A stretch of DNA of 64,000 nucleotides, from assembly GCF_000745015.1 (NCBI RefSeq), contig NZ_JQNA01000001.1:558001-622000 (forward strand), written 5' to 3'. The first letter of the stretch is position 1, and every line of letters starts with the position of its first letter. Below, in pieces: positions 1 through 10,428 of this stretch. Below the pieces are notes generated by a model that was not told the origin of the DNA, searched no databases, and saw only the letters and a list, made by a program, of their open reading frames with translations. A program made the position numbers and the translations under genes. The DNA comes from Burkholderia sp. 9120 (lineage in GTDB: Bacteria > Pseudomonadota > Gammaproteobacteria > Burkholderiales > Burkholderiaceae).

Positions 1-475
1 GCAGCACGAGAATCACCATGGTGAGCGGCAGCACCAGATGCGACAGATTGGGCGCGGCGATCTCCAGACCTTCGACGGCCGAGATCACCGAGATGGCCGG
101 TGTGATCACCGCATCGCCATAAAACATGCAGGCGCCGAAGATGCCGAGCATCATCAGCACGCCGGCCATTTTCGACTTCTGGTCGATGGAGCGTAGCGCC
201 AGCGCCATCAGCGCGAGCACGCCGCCTTCGCCGTTATTGTCCGCGCGCATCACGAACAACACGTACTTGATGCCGACCACGATCACGATCGCCCAGAACA
301 GCAGCGAGATCACACCGAGGATGGATTGGTCGGTTAGCGGAATGCCATGCGAGGGGCTGAAAGCCTCTTTCAGCGAGTACAACGGGCTCGTGCCGATATC
401 ACCGAACACCACCCCGATCGCGGCAATGGCGAGGGACGGCAGAGGCTGTTTGTGCACGTGATTGTTATCTGTCAT
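1..475 (-). CDS. kup: Kup-family potassium uptake protein, N-terminal part (truncated by window edge)
   Basis: This is the first about 158 codons of a low-affinity K+/H+ symporter of the Kup/HAK family, an inner-membrane protein. The start is the ATG at 473-475 ([15 protein letters not shown]). The Kup signature [11 protein letters not shown] lies at about residues 25-35 and RADNNGEGG at about 77-85. Hydrophobic membrane segments are visible at about 13-24, 52-76, 103-120 and 145-158. The family is usually about 620-630 residues, so roughly three quarters of the gene lies beyond position 1. It is separated from the upstream purA-phosphoribosyltransferase unit by a strong terminator. Family assignment is firm. 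Confidence 0.93.
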   Translation of the reverse strand, partial: MTDNNHVHKQPLPSLAIAAIGVVFGDIGTSPLYSLKEAFSPSHGIPLTDQSILGVISLLFWAIVIVVGIKYVLFVMRADNNGEGGVLALMALALRSIDQKSKMAGVLMMLGIFGACMFYGDAVITPAISVISAVEGLEIAAPNLSHLVLPLTMVILVL

Positions 476-691
476 AAACGCGAGGAAATCCGTTCCCTGA
501 GCGGAAAAAACGACCGCCATTCTAAACTGCCGGCATGGCGCCGCCCGGCTTGTTGTGGATACACCACGTGGCTGGTCCGCGCAGTGTAGCACTGCGGTAT
601 GGGCGCGTCTGCCGTGCAAGGTGTTTCGTTTGAAGCGCGAGTTCGCGCTTTGCCGGACGTGGTGTCGACGGTGCGTTCGGGACGCGCAAAT

Positions 692-722
692 AAAAAAACG
701 GAGTCCGTTGGGACTCCGTTTT
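692..722 (-). terminator. Rho-independent terminator after the purA-phosphoribosyltransferase unit
   Basis: A 10-bp stem (AACGGAGTCC / GGACTCCGTT) with a GTTG loop is flanked by an A-run on the left and T on the right. Read on the minus strand it ends in a run of seven T. It lies about 85 bases past the phosphoribosyltransferase stop and before kup. The rest of the 330-base gap (476-805) holds no gene I can support, only the kup upstream region. Confidence 0.88.
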
Positions 723-805
723 GCGTTACTACACGGGATAAAACCGGGCCAAAGCCAGCACAACGCGCTGGCTCCGAAGCGACAGTTCGGGCGCCGAAGC
801 GGGCA

Positions 806-1378
806 TCACTGCCCCGACGACTCCTGCGCTTGCGCCATGCCGCGCTTGATCCACGCGCCGAGGTTATGCGGACGCACCGTGTCCCATTCCTCGAACGGCT
901 GATGAATCCACGGATTGGTAGGCAGATACTGCACGCTGTAGTCGGGCTTCACCTTCGAGCAGCCCTTGTACCAGAGCACCGCCGAACGCACCGCGGTGAT
1001 CGCCGGATAGCGTTCCTTCAGATGCTGCTGAACCCGCGCCAGCGTCACGCCCGAATCGACCAGGTCGTCAACCAGCAGCACGTTGCCGTGCAACTCGCCG
1101 CGCGTCATGGTGATGTATTGCGCGATGTCGAGATCGCCCTGCTCCGTGCCGGCCGCTTCTCGATACGAACTCGTGGCGAGAATTGCCAGCGGCAGATCGT
1201 AAATGCGCGAGAGTTGGTCGCCCACGCGCAAACCGCCGCGCGCGAGGCACAGGATCTTGTCGAACTTCCATCCCGACTCATGCACCTGCAGCGCCAGCAG
1301 TTCGATCAGCCGGTGATATTCGTCCCAGCCGACCCACAGGTTCTTGTCGTCGTTGCGCGGGTCTTTCATCGCAATCAT
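806..1378 (-). CDS. Purine-type phosphoribosyltransferase
   Basis: This is a cytosolic type I phosphoribosyltransferase of about 190 residues, probably transferring phosphoribose from PRPP to a purine base such as xanthine, guanine or hypoxanthine. The PRPP-binding loop LLVDDLVDSGVT is at about residues 101-112, and LCLARGGLRVGDQL at about 43-55 fits the upstream fold. The C-terminus has the KPDYSVQYLP and NPWIHQPFEEWD segments seen in bacterial xanthine/hypoxanthine enzymes. I chose the ATG at 1378 because AAGGTG precedes it; an in-frame ATG at 1396 and one at 1369 are alternatives. It follows purA by only about 20 bases, so the two are almost certainly cotranscribed, consistent with purine salvage. 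Exact base specificity cannot be read from sequence. Confidence 0.9.
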   Translation of the reverse strand: MIAMKDPRNDDKNLWVGWDEYHRLIELLALQVHESGWKFDKILCLARGGLRVGDQLSRIYDLPLAILATSSYREAAGTEQGDLDIAQYITMTRGELHGNVLLVDDLVDSGVTLARVQQHLKERYPAITAVRSAVLWYKGCSKVKPDYSVQYLPTNPWIHQPFEEWDTVRPHNLGAWIKRGMAQAQESSGQ

Positions 1379-1399
1379 GGGTACACCTTGAACCATCGC

Positions 1400-2776
<1,377 letters not shown>

Positions 2777-2945
2777 CTACCTATGTTCGCGGAACCTTCC
2801 GAATTTTTCCGTTTCCGCTCAACGGTATGCACGTTATGGTGGGTATATCAAAAACAGCGCGGCGGATGACCGCGCCGGGAGTCCGGCGACACTTTGGACG
2901 CCTTCTGAGTTGCGCTGAGGTGAGACCTCAGGCGGGTCCGACGAA

Positions 2946-2981
2946 GCGCGCGTGAGCGCGCCGCAACGCGCTCACGCGCGC
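2946..2981 (-). other. Perfect 15-bp stem-loop straddling the hisZ stop codon
   Basis: GCGCGCGTGAGCGCG (2946-2960) and its exact reverse complement (2967-2981) flank a 6-base loop. The right arm contains the hisZ stop codon (2972-2974). No T-run follows on the minus strand, so it is not a classical intrinsic terminator. It could stabilise the hisZ 3' end or reduce read-through into purA. Confidence 0.7.
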
Positions 2982-4123
2982 GGTTCGACGACCCATGCGC
3001 CGTTGTGCTCGACCAACACGCGATCGAAAGCGAATTCATCGAGATCGTGTTCATGACCCGGCAGCGCCTGGATCACGACTTCGCCGGCATCGCGCAATGC
3101 GGCGACGCTGACGCGCAGCGCGTCGTCGTGCTGCCAAGGCGCGAGGATCGCGCTGCTGCGTGCTTCGACCGGCGAGATCCGCGCCACTTCACGCAGATCG
3201 AGCGAAAAACCGGTTGCCGCGCGCGCACGACCATAAGCCTGCCCGACGTGGTCATAACGGCCGCCGCGCGCCACCGCGTTCGGCACACCGTCCACGTACG
3301 CGGAGAACATCACGCCGCTGTGGTACGCATAGCCACGCAGATCCGCCAGATCGATCATCACTTCGGCGCCATCCACCTGGCTCGCGAGGAACGCGAGGTC
3401 GTCGAGCGCGCGCGAAATGGCCGGCGCGTTCGGCAAACGGGCACGCGCTTCTGCGAGCACCGACGCGTCGCCGTACAGCGCGGGCAGCGCGCGCAACGCG
3501 TCGCGCGTGACCGGCGTGAGATTCGCGGTCAGCTCGACGAGGCGCGGCACGTCCTTGCCGGCCAGCGCATCGTAGAGCGACTGGCCCAACTCCGCCGCGG
3601 CCGGTTCCGCTTCGATCAGCGCGGCCAGCACGCCGGCGTGGCACAGGTCGAGCCGCACTTTCGCGAGGCCGGCCAGACGCAGCGCGTCGAGCATCAGTTG
3701 CTGGATTTCAAGGTCGGCTTCGAGGCCGGCGTGACCGTAGATTTCCGCGCCGATCTGGATCTGCTCACGCGTGGCATGCAGGCCGCGCGGCCGTGTATGC
3801 GCGACGTTGCCCGCATAGCAAAGACGCGTCACGCCCTGACGGTTCAGCAAGTGCGCGTCGATACGTGCGACCTGCGGCGTGATGTCGGCGCGCAGACCGA
3901 GCGTGCGCCCGGACAACTGATCGACCAGCTTGAAGGTGCGCAGATTCAGATCGTGCCCACCGCCGGTCAGCAGCGACTCGATGTATTCGAGCAGCGGCGG
4001 CATGACCATCTCGTAGCCGTACGAGCGGAAACGGTCCAGCAGATGGCGCCGCAGTTCTTCGATCTTGCGGGCTTCCGACGGCAGGACGTCGGCAATATTC
4101 TCGGGAAGTAACCAGGTCGACAT
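2972..4123 (-). CDS. hisZ: ATP phosphoribosyltransferase regulatory subunit
   Basis: HisZ is a catalytically inactive paralogue of histidyl-tRNA synthetase. It binds the short form of HisG and allows histidine feedback on the first step of histidine synthesis. The 383-residue protein starts [15 protein letters not shown] (ATG at 4121-4123) and has the class II synthetase-like core ([16 protein letters not shown] at about 32-47; [14 protein letters not shown] at about 75-88). The open frame extends upstream to 4324, but that extension is arginine-rich and unlike the family, so the start at 4123 is preferred. It lies in the hfl cluster rather than with the other his genes. The true HisRS, hisS, is also in this window at 12345-13694. 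Confidence 0.95.
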   Translation of the reverse strand: MSTWLLPENIADVLPSEARKIEELRRHLLDRFRSYGYEMVMPPLLEYIESLLTGGGHDLNLRTFKLVDQLSGRTLGLRADITPQVARIDAHLLNRQGVTRLCYAGNVAHTRPRGLHATREQIQIGAEIYGHAGLEADLEIQQLMLDALRLAGLAKVRLDLCHAGVLAALIEAEPAAAELGQSLYDALAGKDVPRLVELTANLTPVTRDALRALPALYGDASVLAEARARLPNAPAISRALDDLAFLASQVDGAEVMIDLADLRGYAYHSGVMFSAYVDGVPNAVARGGRYDHVGQAYGRARAATGFSLDLREVARISPVEARSSAILAPWQHDDALRVSVAALRDAGEVVIQALPGHEHDLDEFAFDRVLVEHNGAWVVEPRA

Positions 4124-4368
4124 CGATACAGTCCTACGACGTTGAACACGGCGACTGGGTGCGCCGGTAAGTGAATGTGAATGGCGGGCGGCGGCTCGAT
4201 TCTGGCGGCTATCGCAGGCGTGGGTGCAGCCCGCGACAGGCATTTTCGGCCAGCGTACCGACTGATCGAGTCGGCAGGCCGGTGTCCGCGAAGCAAGGAC
4301 GCGGTCACGACACGGCGAGCGCACAGCGCGCCTAAACCTTCTGCGCCTGCTTCGCCGGACGGACCGCT

Positions 4369-4569
4369 TCAGGTCACGATAAACAGCAGGATCAGCCCAA
4401 GCGCCATCACGATCAGCCCGCCGACGCGAATCTGATGCGGCGGGCGTTCCGCTATTTTACGGAACGTGTCGCGCCAGGCGCTCGGAAAAACGAAGGGAAA
4501 CATCCCCTCGATAATCAGCATCAACGCAATCGCGAGCAGTAACGAGCCGGCTATATCCATGCGAATCAA
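4369..4569 (-). CDS. DUF2065 family small membrane protein
   Basis: This 66-residue protein has two predicted membrane helices, at about residues 5-27 and 48-65, separated by a short charged loop ([19 protein letters not shown]). It matches the pattern of the DUF2065 family (YjeT-like), which is regularly found directly after hflC. Its molecular function is unknown. It is 35 bases downstream of hflC, so it probably belongs to the same transcript. The gap to hisZ (4124-4368) shows no gene. Confidence 0.9.
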   Translation of the reverse strand: MIRMDIAGSLLLAIALMLIIEGMFPFVFPSAWRDTFRKIAERPPHQIRVGGLIVMALGLILLFIVT

Positions 4570-4604
4570 GAGGCCGCGATGCGGATGCCGCGGCCTTCCG
4601 GTTA

Positions 4605-5507
4605 TCAGTGTTTGCGCGGGACCGCGGGAGCGTCCGGGGCAGTGCCGCCGGTCGGGCTACGCATGAAGCGGAAGAACTCGCTGCTCGGGTCGACCACGAT
4701 CACATCGCCCGGTTTGAAGGTGTTCTTGTACGCCTGCATGCTTTGATAGAACTGGTAGAACTGCGGGTCGGCGCCATACGCTTCAGCAGCGATCTCCGCG
4801 GCTTTCGCATCGCCCTCGCCCTTGATGGTCTGCGCCTGACGGTAACCGTCCGCGAGAATCGCCTGCTGCTGGCCCACCGCTTCCGCCTTGATCTGGTCGG
4901 CTTCGGCAGCGCCCTTGGCGCGCTCGTCGGCCGCGATCTGCTCGCGGGCGGTGATCATCCGCTTGTAGACCGAGTCGGCCATGGTTGCCGGAAAATCGAC
5001 GCGCGTCAGTTGCACGTCGACGACCGACACACCCAGCGAAGCCGCGGCCTTGTCCATCGCGCTACGTGCTTCGTCGGCGACGGCTTGCTGTTTGGCCAGC
5101 GCGTCGGACAGCGTGACCTTGCCGAACGCGTCGCCGAGCGCGCTGCGCGACAGCAGCGCCAGACGGTCCGGCAGGCTTTGCACGTCGCCCCTGGTTTCGG
5201 CGATCAGCTTCAGCGGATCGGTGACACGATATTTGACGACCGGATTGGCCAGCAGATCGGTTTTGTCGGACGTGACGTAACGGTCTTCGTCCGGCGCGTC
5301 GAGCGACTGGATGCGGTTATCGACCAGCGTGACGGTTTGCAGTGGCGGCGGCAGTTTGACGTGCAGGCCCGGGCCGAGCAGCGTCGGTGCCGAGTCGCCA
5401 TGCGACGACAACACCGCCATATGCCGCTGATCGACAACGAATACCGTTGACGACGCCGCGAACAGCACGATGACGACAGCCACGACGAGCGCAATGATCT
5501 TGTTCAT
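4605..5507 (-). CDS. hflC: HflC, modulator of FtsH protease
   Basis: This 300-residue SPFH/stomatin-family protein is anchored by one N-terminal transmembrane segment (about residues 4-22), with the rest in the periplasm. With HflK it forms the large membrane assembly that surrounds and modulates the FtsH protease. The sequence shows FVVDQRHMAVLSSHGD at the start of the SPFH domain and a long charged helical region with QIAADERAKGAAEAD and QTIKGEGDAKAAEIAAEAYG, typical of HflC. The C-terminal end is short and proline/alanine-rich. It starts 12 bases after the hflK stop, so the two are translationally close. Confidence 0.97.
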   Translation of the reverse strand: MNKIIALVVAVVIVLFAASSTVFVVDQRHMAVLSSHGDSAPTLLGPGLHVKLPPPLQTVTLVDNRIQSLDAPDEDRYVTSDKTDLLANPVVKYRVTDPLKLIAETRGDVQSLPDRLALLSRSALGDAFGKVTLSDALAKQQAVADEARSAMDKAAASLGVSVVDVQLTRVDFPATMADSVYKRMITAREQIAADERAKGAAEADQIKAEAVGQQQAILADGYRQAQTIKGEGDAKAAEIAAEAYGADPQFYQFYQSMQAYKNTFKPGDVIVVDPSSEFFRFMRSPTGGTAPDAPAVPRKH

Positions 5508-5519
5508 GTTGTGCGCTCC

Positions 5520-6929
5520 TTATTGAACGTCGTCTTCGCGCATACGGCTGCGGAAGGAGTCGCGTGAACGCAGCGCATCGCTGCTGGCTGCGGCCTGGCT
5601 GGCGGGCGTCGCGGCGACGGCAGCGGCGGGCGCGGAGGCCACGCTGCCCGGCGCGGCGGCCGACGGAGCAACCGACGGCGCGGCAGAAGGCGAAGTGGCA
5701 CTACCCGCCCCTTGCGATGCGGCAGCCGGCGAAGCGCCCGACGCAGCGGCCGCGGCGTCGGCCACCCGCTGGCGGGTCTGCTCGACTAGCTTGTCGAGCG
5801 GCAGATACAGCACGTTATTGCCGCTCTTGCTGTCCACAAACACCTTGGTCGTATTCGAATAGATCTGCTGCATGGTTTCCAGGTACATGCGCTCGCGAAT
5901 CACAGCGGGCGCTTTCGAGTACTGCGCGTAGACCTGCTTGAAGCGCTCGGCGTCGCCTTGCGCCTGAGCGACGGTTTTGTCGCTGTAGGTTTTCGCCTCG
6001 TCGATCTGACGCGCCACGTCGGCTTGCGCGCGCGGGAGCAGATCCGCCGCATAGGCCTGCGCTTCACGTTTGGCGCGATCGTTTTCCTGACGCACCTTGG
6101 CGGCGTCGTCGAACGCGGCCTGCACCTGGTCGGGCACCTGCACACCCTGAATCGTCACGCCGGTCACCGCGAGGCCCGACTGATATTCATCCAGGGATTG
6201 CTGGATCGACGCCATCAGTTGCTGGCGAATCGTTTCGCGATCCTGATCGAGAACCTCGCTGGTGCTGCGCGCACCGACGATACTGCGCACCGCCGCCTGG
6301 GCGGCCTGCATCACGCTCTGATCGGGATCGGTGCTGCGGAACAGATAGTCCGTCGGCTTGCGCACCTGGTACTGGACCGCGAAGCGCACGTCGACGATAT
6401 CCGCGTCGTGCGTGAGCATCGACGCGTCTTTCACATTGGCGAGACGCACCACGTTGTTGCGGCCGATCTCGACCTGACGGATCTGGCCGATATTGACGAG
6501 CTCATGCGCTTCGAACGGATACGGCAGACGCCAATGCACACCCTGCCCCGCGGTGTAGCGATACTTGCCGAATTGCATCACGACGCCGGCTTGTCCGTCC
6601 TGCACGACGAACACACCGCTGCCGAGATAAACAGCCACCAGCACGCCGATCACGATGCCCACGCCGATCCGTGCGCCGCGGCCATTATCCGGCCGGCCAC
6701 CGCCTGTACCGCCGCCCTTGCGGCCGAACACGCGGCTCAGACGACGGTTGAAATCACGCCACATTTCGTCGAGATCGGGCGGACCTTCGCCATCTTTGCT
6801 CGGAGGACGCTTGGGTTCATTCGGCCGTTGCCGGTCGCCATTGCCGTCGCCCCGGCCCCAGCGCGGATCGTTCAGTGAAAGCATGGCGCGCATGCGCAGC
6901 CAGATACTCCGCTCGTTGTAATCGTTCAC
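5520..6929 (-). CDS. hflK: HflK, modulator of FtsH protease
   Basis: HflK partners HflC in the SPFH complex that regulates FtsH. The 469-residue protein has a glycine-rich cytosolic N-terminus with DPRWGRGDGN (about 21-30), one membrane helix at about 87-107, then an SPFH domain beginning near VFVVQDGQAGVV. The last about 70 residues are alanine/serine/proline-rich low complexity. The start used is a GTG at 6927-6929 (MNDYNERSIW). No strong ribosome site supports it, and the in-frame ATG at 6884 (MLSLNDPRWGRG) is a plausible alternative. It sits between hflX and hflC, the conserved order. Confidence 0.96.
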   Translation of the reverse strand: MNDYNERSIWLRMRAMLSLNDPRWGRGDGNGDRQRPNEPKRPPSKDGEGPPDLDEMWRDFNRRLSRVFGRKGGGTGGGRPDNGRGARIGVGIVIGVLVAVYLGSGVFVVQDGQAGVVMQFGKYRYTAGQGVHWRLPYPFEAHELVNIGQIRQVEIGRNNVVRLANVKDASMLTHDADIVDVRFAVQYQVRKPTDYLFRSTDPDQSVMQAAQAAVRSIVGARSTSEVLDQDRETIRQQLMASIQQSLDEYQSGLAVTGVTIQGVQVPDQVQAAFDDAAKVRQENDRAKREAQAYAADLLPRAQADVARQIDEAKTYSDKTVAQAQGDAERFKQVYAQYSKAPAVIRERMYLETMQQIYSNTTKVFVDSKSGNNVLYLPLDKLVEQTRQRVADAAAAASGASPAAASQGAGSATSPSAAPSVAPSAAAPGSVASAPAAAVAATPASQAAASSDALRSRDSFRSRMREDDVQ

Positions 6930-6978
6930 CTGTGTTCGTTCACCAGAGTAGACAGCGGGTCAGTGCAATTGGAACGGG

Positions 6979-8166
6979 TCAGTGCCCGAGTTCTGGGACC
7001 TTGCGGTCGTCGCGTGGGGCTGCCGACCGGTCTTCTTCCGACAGATCGAGATGCGTGTCGGGAAGAGGTTCGGCAGTAGCGATCTCAGCGATAGCAGCGC
7101 GCAATGTATCCAGACCTTGCCCCGTGCGCGCGCTCAAAAAGACGCGCGAAATATTACCATACTCATCCCGCTCAACCGCGTCGCCACGGGCCGCCAACTC
7201 CGGCACCGCGTCGATCTTGTTGAACACCAGCACCTGACGGACGTTGTCCGCGCCGATGGCGTGCAACACCTCGTTCACCTGATCGATCTGATCGAGGCGC
7301 ACCGCGCTCGACGCGTCGACCACATGCAACAGCAGGTCGGCGTGAATGGTTTCCTCGAGCGTGGCGCGGAATGCCGCCACCAGTTGGTGAGGCAATTCAC
7401 GGATGAAGCCGACCGTATCGGACACCACCACCTGCCCCGCTTCATCGCCCAGATAGACGCGCCGCGAGGTGGTATCCAGCGTTGCGAACAACTGGTCGGC
7501 GGCGTAGGCCTGGGCCTTCGTGAGCGCGTTGAACAGCGTGGATTTACCAGCGTTCGTATAGCCGACCAGCGATACCGACATGGTCTGATTACGGCTGCGC
7601 GCGCGGCGCTGCGTGCCATGCTGACGACGCAATTTTTCGAGCCGCGTCTTGAGCGCCTTGATGCGCTCGCCGATCAAACGGCGGTCGGTTTCGAGCTGCG
7701 TTTCACCAGGACCGCGCAAACCGATACCGCCTTTTTGCCGCTCGAGGTGGGTCCATGCGCGGATTAGCCGCGTCGACAGATACTGCAACTGCGCGAGCTC
7801 CACCTGCAGCTTGCCTTCGTGGCTGCGGGCGCGTTGCGCAAAAATGTCGAGGATCAGGCTGGTGCGATCGATCACGCGCCGATTAAGCGCTTGCTCCAGA
7901 TTGCGCTGCTGCGCAGGCGCCAGAGCATGATTGAAAATGACGAGTTCGATGTCGTTCGCCTCACACGCGAGACGCAGTTCTTCGGCTTTACCGCTACCGA
8001 CGAACATCTTCGCGTCCGGACTGGAACGGCGCCCGGTGAGGGTGACTAAGGGATTCGCGCCCGCGCTTTGCGCGAGCAGGCTGAGTTCTTCCAGGCTGGC
8101 TTCGAAATCGATCTTACCGAAGTCGATGCCGACAAGCGCTGCATTGATCAAATTGGAGGGTATCAA
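6979..8166 (-). CDS. hflX: Ribosome-splitting GTPase HflX
   Basis: HflX is an Obg-related GTPase that binds the 50S subunit and rescues stalled ribosomes under stress. The 395-residue protein has the HflX N-terminal domain (residues about 1-195), with the family signature KGGIGLRGPGETQLE at about 145-159. It has a G domain with G1 GYTNAGKST at about 202-210, G3 DTVGF at about 250-254 and G4 NKID near 315. No ATG begins the frame: the start is taken as a TTG at 8164-8166, and a second TTG 15 bases inside is possible. It follows hfq by about 60 bases, the classic hfq-hflX pairing. Confidence 0.96.
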   Translation of the reverse strand: MIPSNLINAALVGIDFGKIDFEASLEELSLLAQSAGANPLVTLTGRRSSPDAKMFVGSGKAEELRLACEANDIELVIFNHALAPAQQRNLEQALNRRVIDRTSLILDIFAQRARSHEGKLQVELAQLQYLSTRLIRAWTHLERQKGGIGLRGPGETQLETDRRLIGERIKALKTRLEKLRRQHGTQRRARSRNQTMSVSLVGYTNAGKSTLFNALTKAQAYAADQLFATLDTTSRRVYLGDEAGQVVVSDTVGFIRELPHQLVAAFRATLEETIHADLLLHVVDASSAVRLDQIDQVNEVLHAIGADNVRQVLVFNKIDAVPELAARGDAVERDEYGNISRVFLSARTGQGLDTLRAAIAEIATAEPLPDTHLDLSEEDRSAAPRDDRKVPELGH

Positions 8167-8225
8167 AATTGAGGCGGCCGGGAGTGATCGCCAACGGGCG
8201 ACGCTACGCCGGCCGCGACGAGGGG

Positions 8226-8462
8226 TTAGGACTGTTCGGAATCCGGGTGGAAATTCACCGGACGGGCAGGCACGACCGTGGAGATTGCGTGCTTGTAGAC
8301 CATCTGGGTGACCGTATTCCGGAGCAACACGACGTACTGGTCGAACGATTCGATGTTCCCTTGAAGCTTGATGCCGTTGACCAGGTAGATCGACACCGGC
8401 ACATGCTCTTTACGCAGTGCGTTCAAAAACGGGTCTTGTAACAATTGCCCTTTGTTGCTCAT
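8226..8462 (-). CDS. hfq: RNA chaperone Hfq
   Basis: Hfq is a hexameric Sm-like protein that pairs small RNAs with mRNAs. The 78-residue sequence has [27 protein letters not shown] (Sm1) and the Sm2 motif YKHAISTV near residue 56. The ATG at 8460-8462 gives the family N-terminus [12 protein letters not shown]; the frame extends 22 codons upstream but that part is not Hfq-like. It lies upstream of hflX and downstream of der. Confidence 0.98.
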   Translation of the reverse strand: MSNKGQLLQDPFLNALRKEHVPVSIYLVNGIKLQGNIESFDQYVVLLRNTVTQMVYKHAISTVVPARPVNFHPDSEQS

Positions 8463-8615
8463 AGCAAACTCCGTATTTTTTTGCAGGTTGACTGAATTGA
8501 CGACGAAGAAAAAGAGATCCGCCGTCAACCGCTACACTATAGCCGATTTTCATTTTTGCGCGACGGGCCTGGCCAGGCGGCCAAACCCAGTACACACGCG
8601 GCTTTCAGCCTAAGT

Positions 8616-9953
8616 TCAGCCTTTGTCCGCGTAAGGGTTCGTCGACGATCTGAACTCTATGCGCAATGGAGTCCCAATCAGCTTGAAAGTTTCCCGGAAG
8701 CGGTTTTCGAGGTAGCGTTTATACGTGTCGGTGATCGCGTCGAGCGCGTTGCCGTGAATCACGATGAGCGGCGGGTTCTGTCCGCCCTGGTGCGCATAGC
8801 GCAGTTTCGGACGCACCGGACCGCGACGACGCGGTTGCTGGAACTCCACGGCCTCGATCAACGCGCGCGTGAGCTTCGGCGTCGGCAGCTTGGCCATCGC
8901 AGCCTTGTACGCGTCGTCCACCGAGCGCATCAGCGGGCCAATCCCCGTGTTTTCCGTCGCGGAAATGAAGTGGAATTTGGCAAAGTCGAGAAATTTTAGT
9001 TTGCGCTCGAGGTCCGCCTTGGTGCGCTCGCGTACATGCGAATCGAGTCCGTCCCACTTGTTCACGCCCACCACCAGCGCGCGGCCTTGCTCGACCACGA
9101 AGCCGGCAATGTGCGCGTCCTGTTCGGAGATGTCCTGGCGCGCGTCGAGCAGCAGGATCACGACGTTCGCGTCGGAGATCGACTGCAGCGTTTTCACCAC
9201 CGAGAACTTCTCGATCGCCTCGAACACTTTGCCGCGACGGCGCAGGCCGGCCGTGTCGATCAGCGTGTACGGTTTGCCCTGGCGTTCGAAGTCGACGTAG
9301 ATCGAATCGCGCGTGGTGCCGGGCATGTCGAACGCAATCACGCGTTCTTCGCCGACCAGTGAATTGATCAACGTCGACTTGCCCACGTTCGGGCGGCCGA
9401 CGATCGCGATCTTCACGCCATGCGCCGCTTTCTCTTCGTCGCTCTCTTCCGGCTGGCCGGCGTACGCGACCTCGAGCGCTTCGTTGATCATTTCGGTCAC
9501 GCCGTCGCCGTGCGCGGACGAAATTGCGCGCGGGTCGCCGAGGCCGAGTTCGTAGAAGTCGGCGGCGACGTTGCTGTACTTCATCCCCTCCGCCTTGTTG
9601 ACGACGAGGAAAATCGGCCGGCCGACCTTGCGCAGGTAATCGGCGATGGTCTTGTCCTGCGGCGCAAGGCCGTTACGACCGTCGCAGATGAACACGACGA
9701 TGTCCGATTCCTCGACCGCCTGGCGGGTTTGACGCGCCATCTCGTGCATGATGCCTTCTTTCGCGACCGGCTCGAAGCCGCCGGTATCGACGACCAGATA
9801 CGGCCGGTCGCCAGCGCGCCCTTCGCCATAGTGGCGATCGCGGGTGAGACCGGGCAGGTCGGCAACCAGCGCGTCACGCGAACGCGTGAGCCGGTTGAAT
9901 AGCGTGGATTTCCCCACATTGGGGCGCCCGACGAGGGCAATAACGGGTTTCAT
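8616..9953 (-). CDS. der: Ribosome biogenesis GTPase Der (EngA)
   Basis: Der is an essential double-GTPase needed for 50S subunit maturation. The 445-residue protein has two tandem G domains: G1 [12 protein letters not shown] at about 9-20 and [12 protein letters not shown] at about 186-197. The matching G3 motifs are DTGGF (56-60) and DTAGL (233-237). NKAEG and NKWDG serve as G4, followed by a C-terminal KH-like domain ending near residue 445. It sits after bamB, as in E. coli, but with an unusually long 472-base gap. Confidence 0.98.
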   Translation of the reverse strand: MKPVIALVGRPNVGKSTLFNRLTRSRDALVADLPGLTRDRHYGEGRAGDRPYLVVDTGGFEPVAKEGIMHEMARQTRQAVEESDIVVFICDGRNGLAPQDKTIADYLRKVGRPIFLVVNKAEGMKYSNVAADFYELGLGDPRAISSAHGDGVTEMINEALEVAYAGQPEESDEEKAAHGVKIAIVGRPNVGKSTLINSLVGEERVIAFDMPGTTRDSIYVDFERQGKPYTLIDTAGLRRRGKVFEAIEKFSVVKTLQSISDANVVILLLDARQDISEQDAHIAGFVVEQGRALVVGVNKWDGLDSHVRERTKADLERKLKFLDFAKFHFISATENTGIGPLMRSVDDAYKAAMAKLPTPKLTRALIEAVEFQQPRRRGPVRPKLRYAHQGGQNPPLIVIHGNALDAITDTYKRYLENRFRETFKLIGTPLRIEFRSSTNPYADKG

Positions 9954-10304
9954 CAGATGTTGTTCACGGTGAAACGCGGGATCGAAATCGACCGCCCGCG
10001 TAGCGACGCCATGCGGCCGCTACACGGCAGCGTTTGACGAAAATTATCACGAATTCGACCGGCCCCGGATACGCTGTCAATTTGCGCACCCGGGCGGACG
10101 GGAGTTTGGCTGGTTGGGGCGGCGCTAATGGGCCGCCAGGTTCAGTCTTTCCTGCTCGACGGCTCGCACGCCTGGGAGCTGACGGTGCTCTGCGAAATCT
10201 CTGACGACCTGCGGAGCAACCGCCGACGGTGGCGCCGCAAGCAGCCACCGATGGCCACGCACGCGATGCCTCTGCGGCGCGTTGACCATTTCCTGATCCG
10301 ACTT

Positions 10305-10324
10305 GCCGGACCAGCCAGTCCGGC
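10305..10324 (-). other. Short perfect stem-loop in the bamB-der gap
   Basis: GCCGGAC (10305-10311) and GTCCGGC (10318-10324) form a perfect 7-bp stem with a 6-base loop. It lies in the 472-base gap between bamB and der (9957-10428), which shows no convincing protein gene. The function is unknown. Confidence 0.5.
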
Positions 10325-10366
10325 GCGATTCTTCTACTTGCTCTACGACTCGAGTTCTACAGAAAC

Positions 10367-10394
10367 GCGCACGGCCGGCAAAGCCGGCCTGCGC
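10367..10394 (-). other. Bulged stem-loop just after bamB
   Basis: GCGCA-C-GGCCGGC, an AAA loop, then GCCGGCC-TGCGC form a 12-bp stem with one bulged base, starting about 35 bases past the bamB stop. Only weak T-richness follows on the minus strand, so it may be an attenuator or an mRNA-end structure rather than an efficient terminator. Confidence 0.55.
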
Positions 10395-10428
10395 GCTGAA
10401 CGGCAACTTCGCCGACTTGCCTGCGCGC

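Noticed and set aside
10125..10406. 93-codon minus-strand frame in the bamB-der gap
   Set aside because: It has no ribosome site or recognisable domain and spans two hairpins; treated as noncoding.
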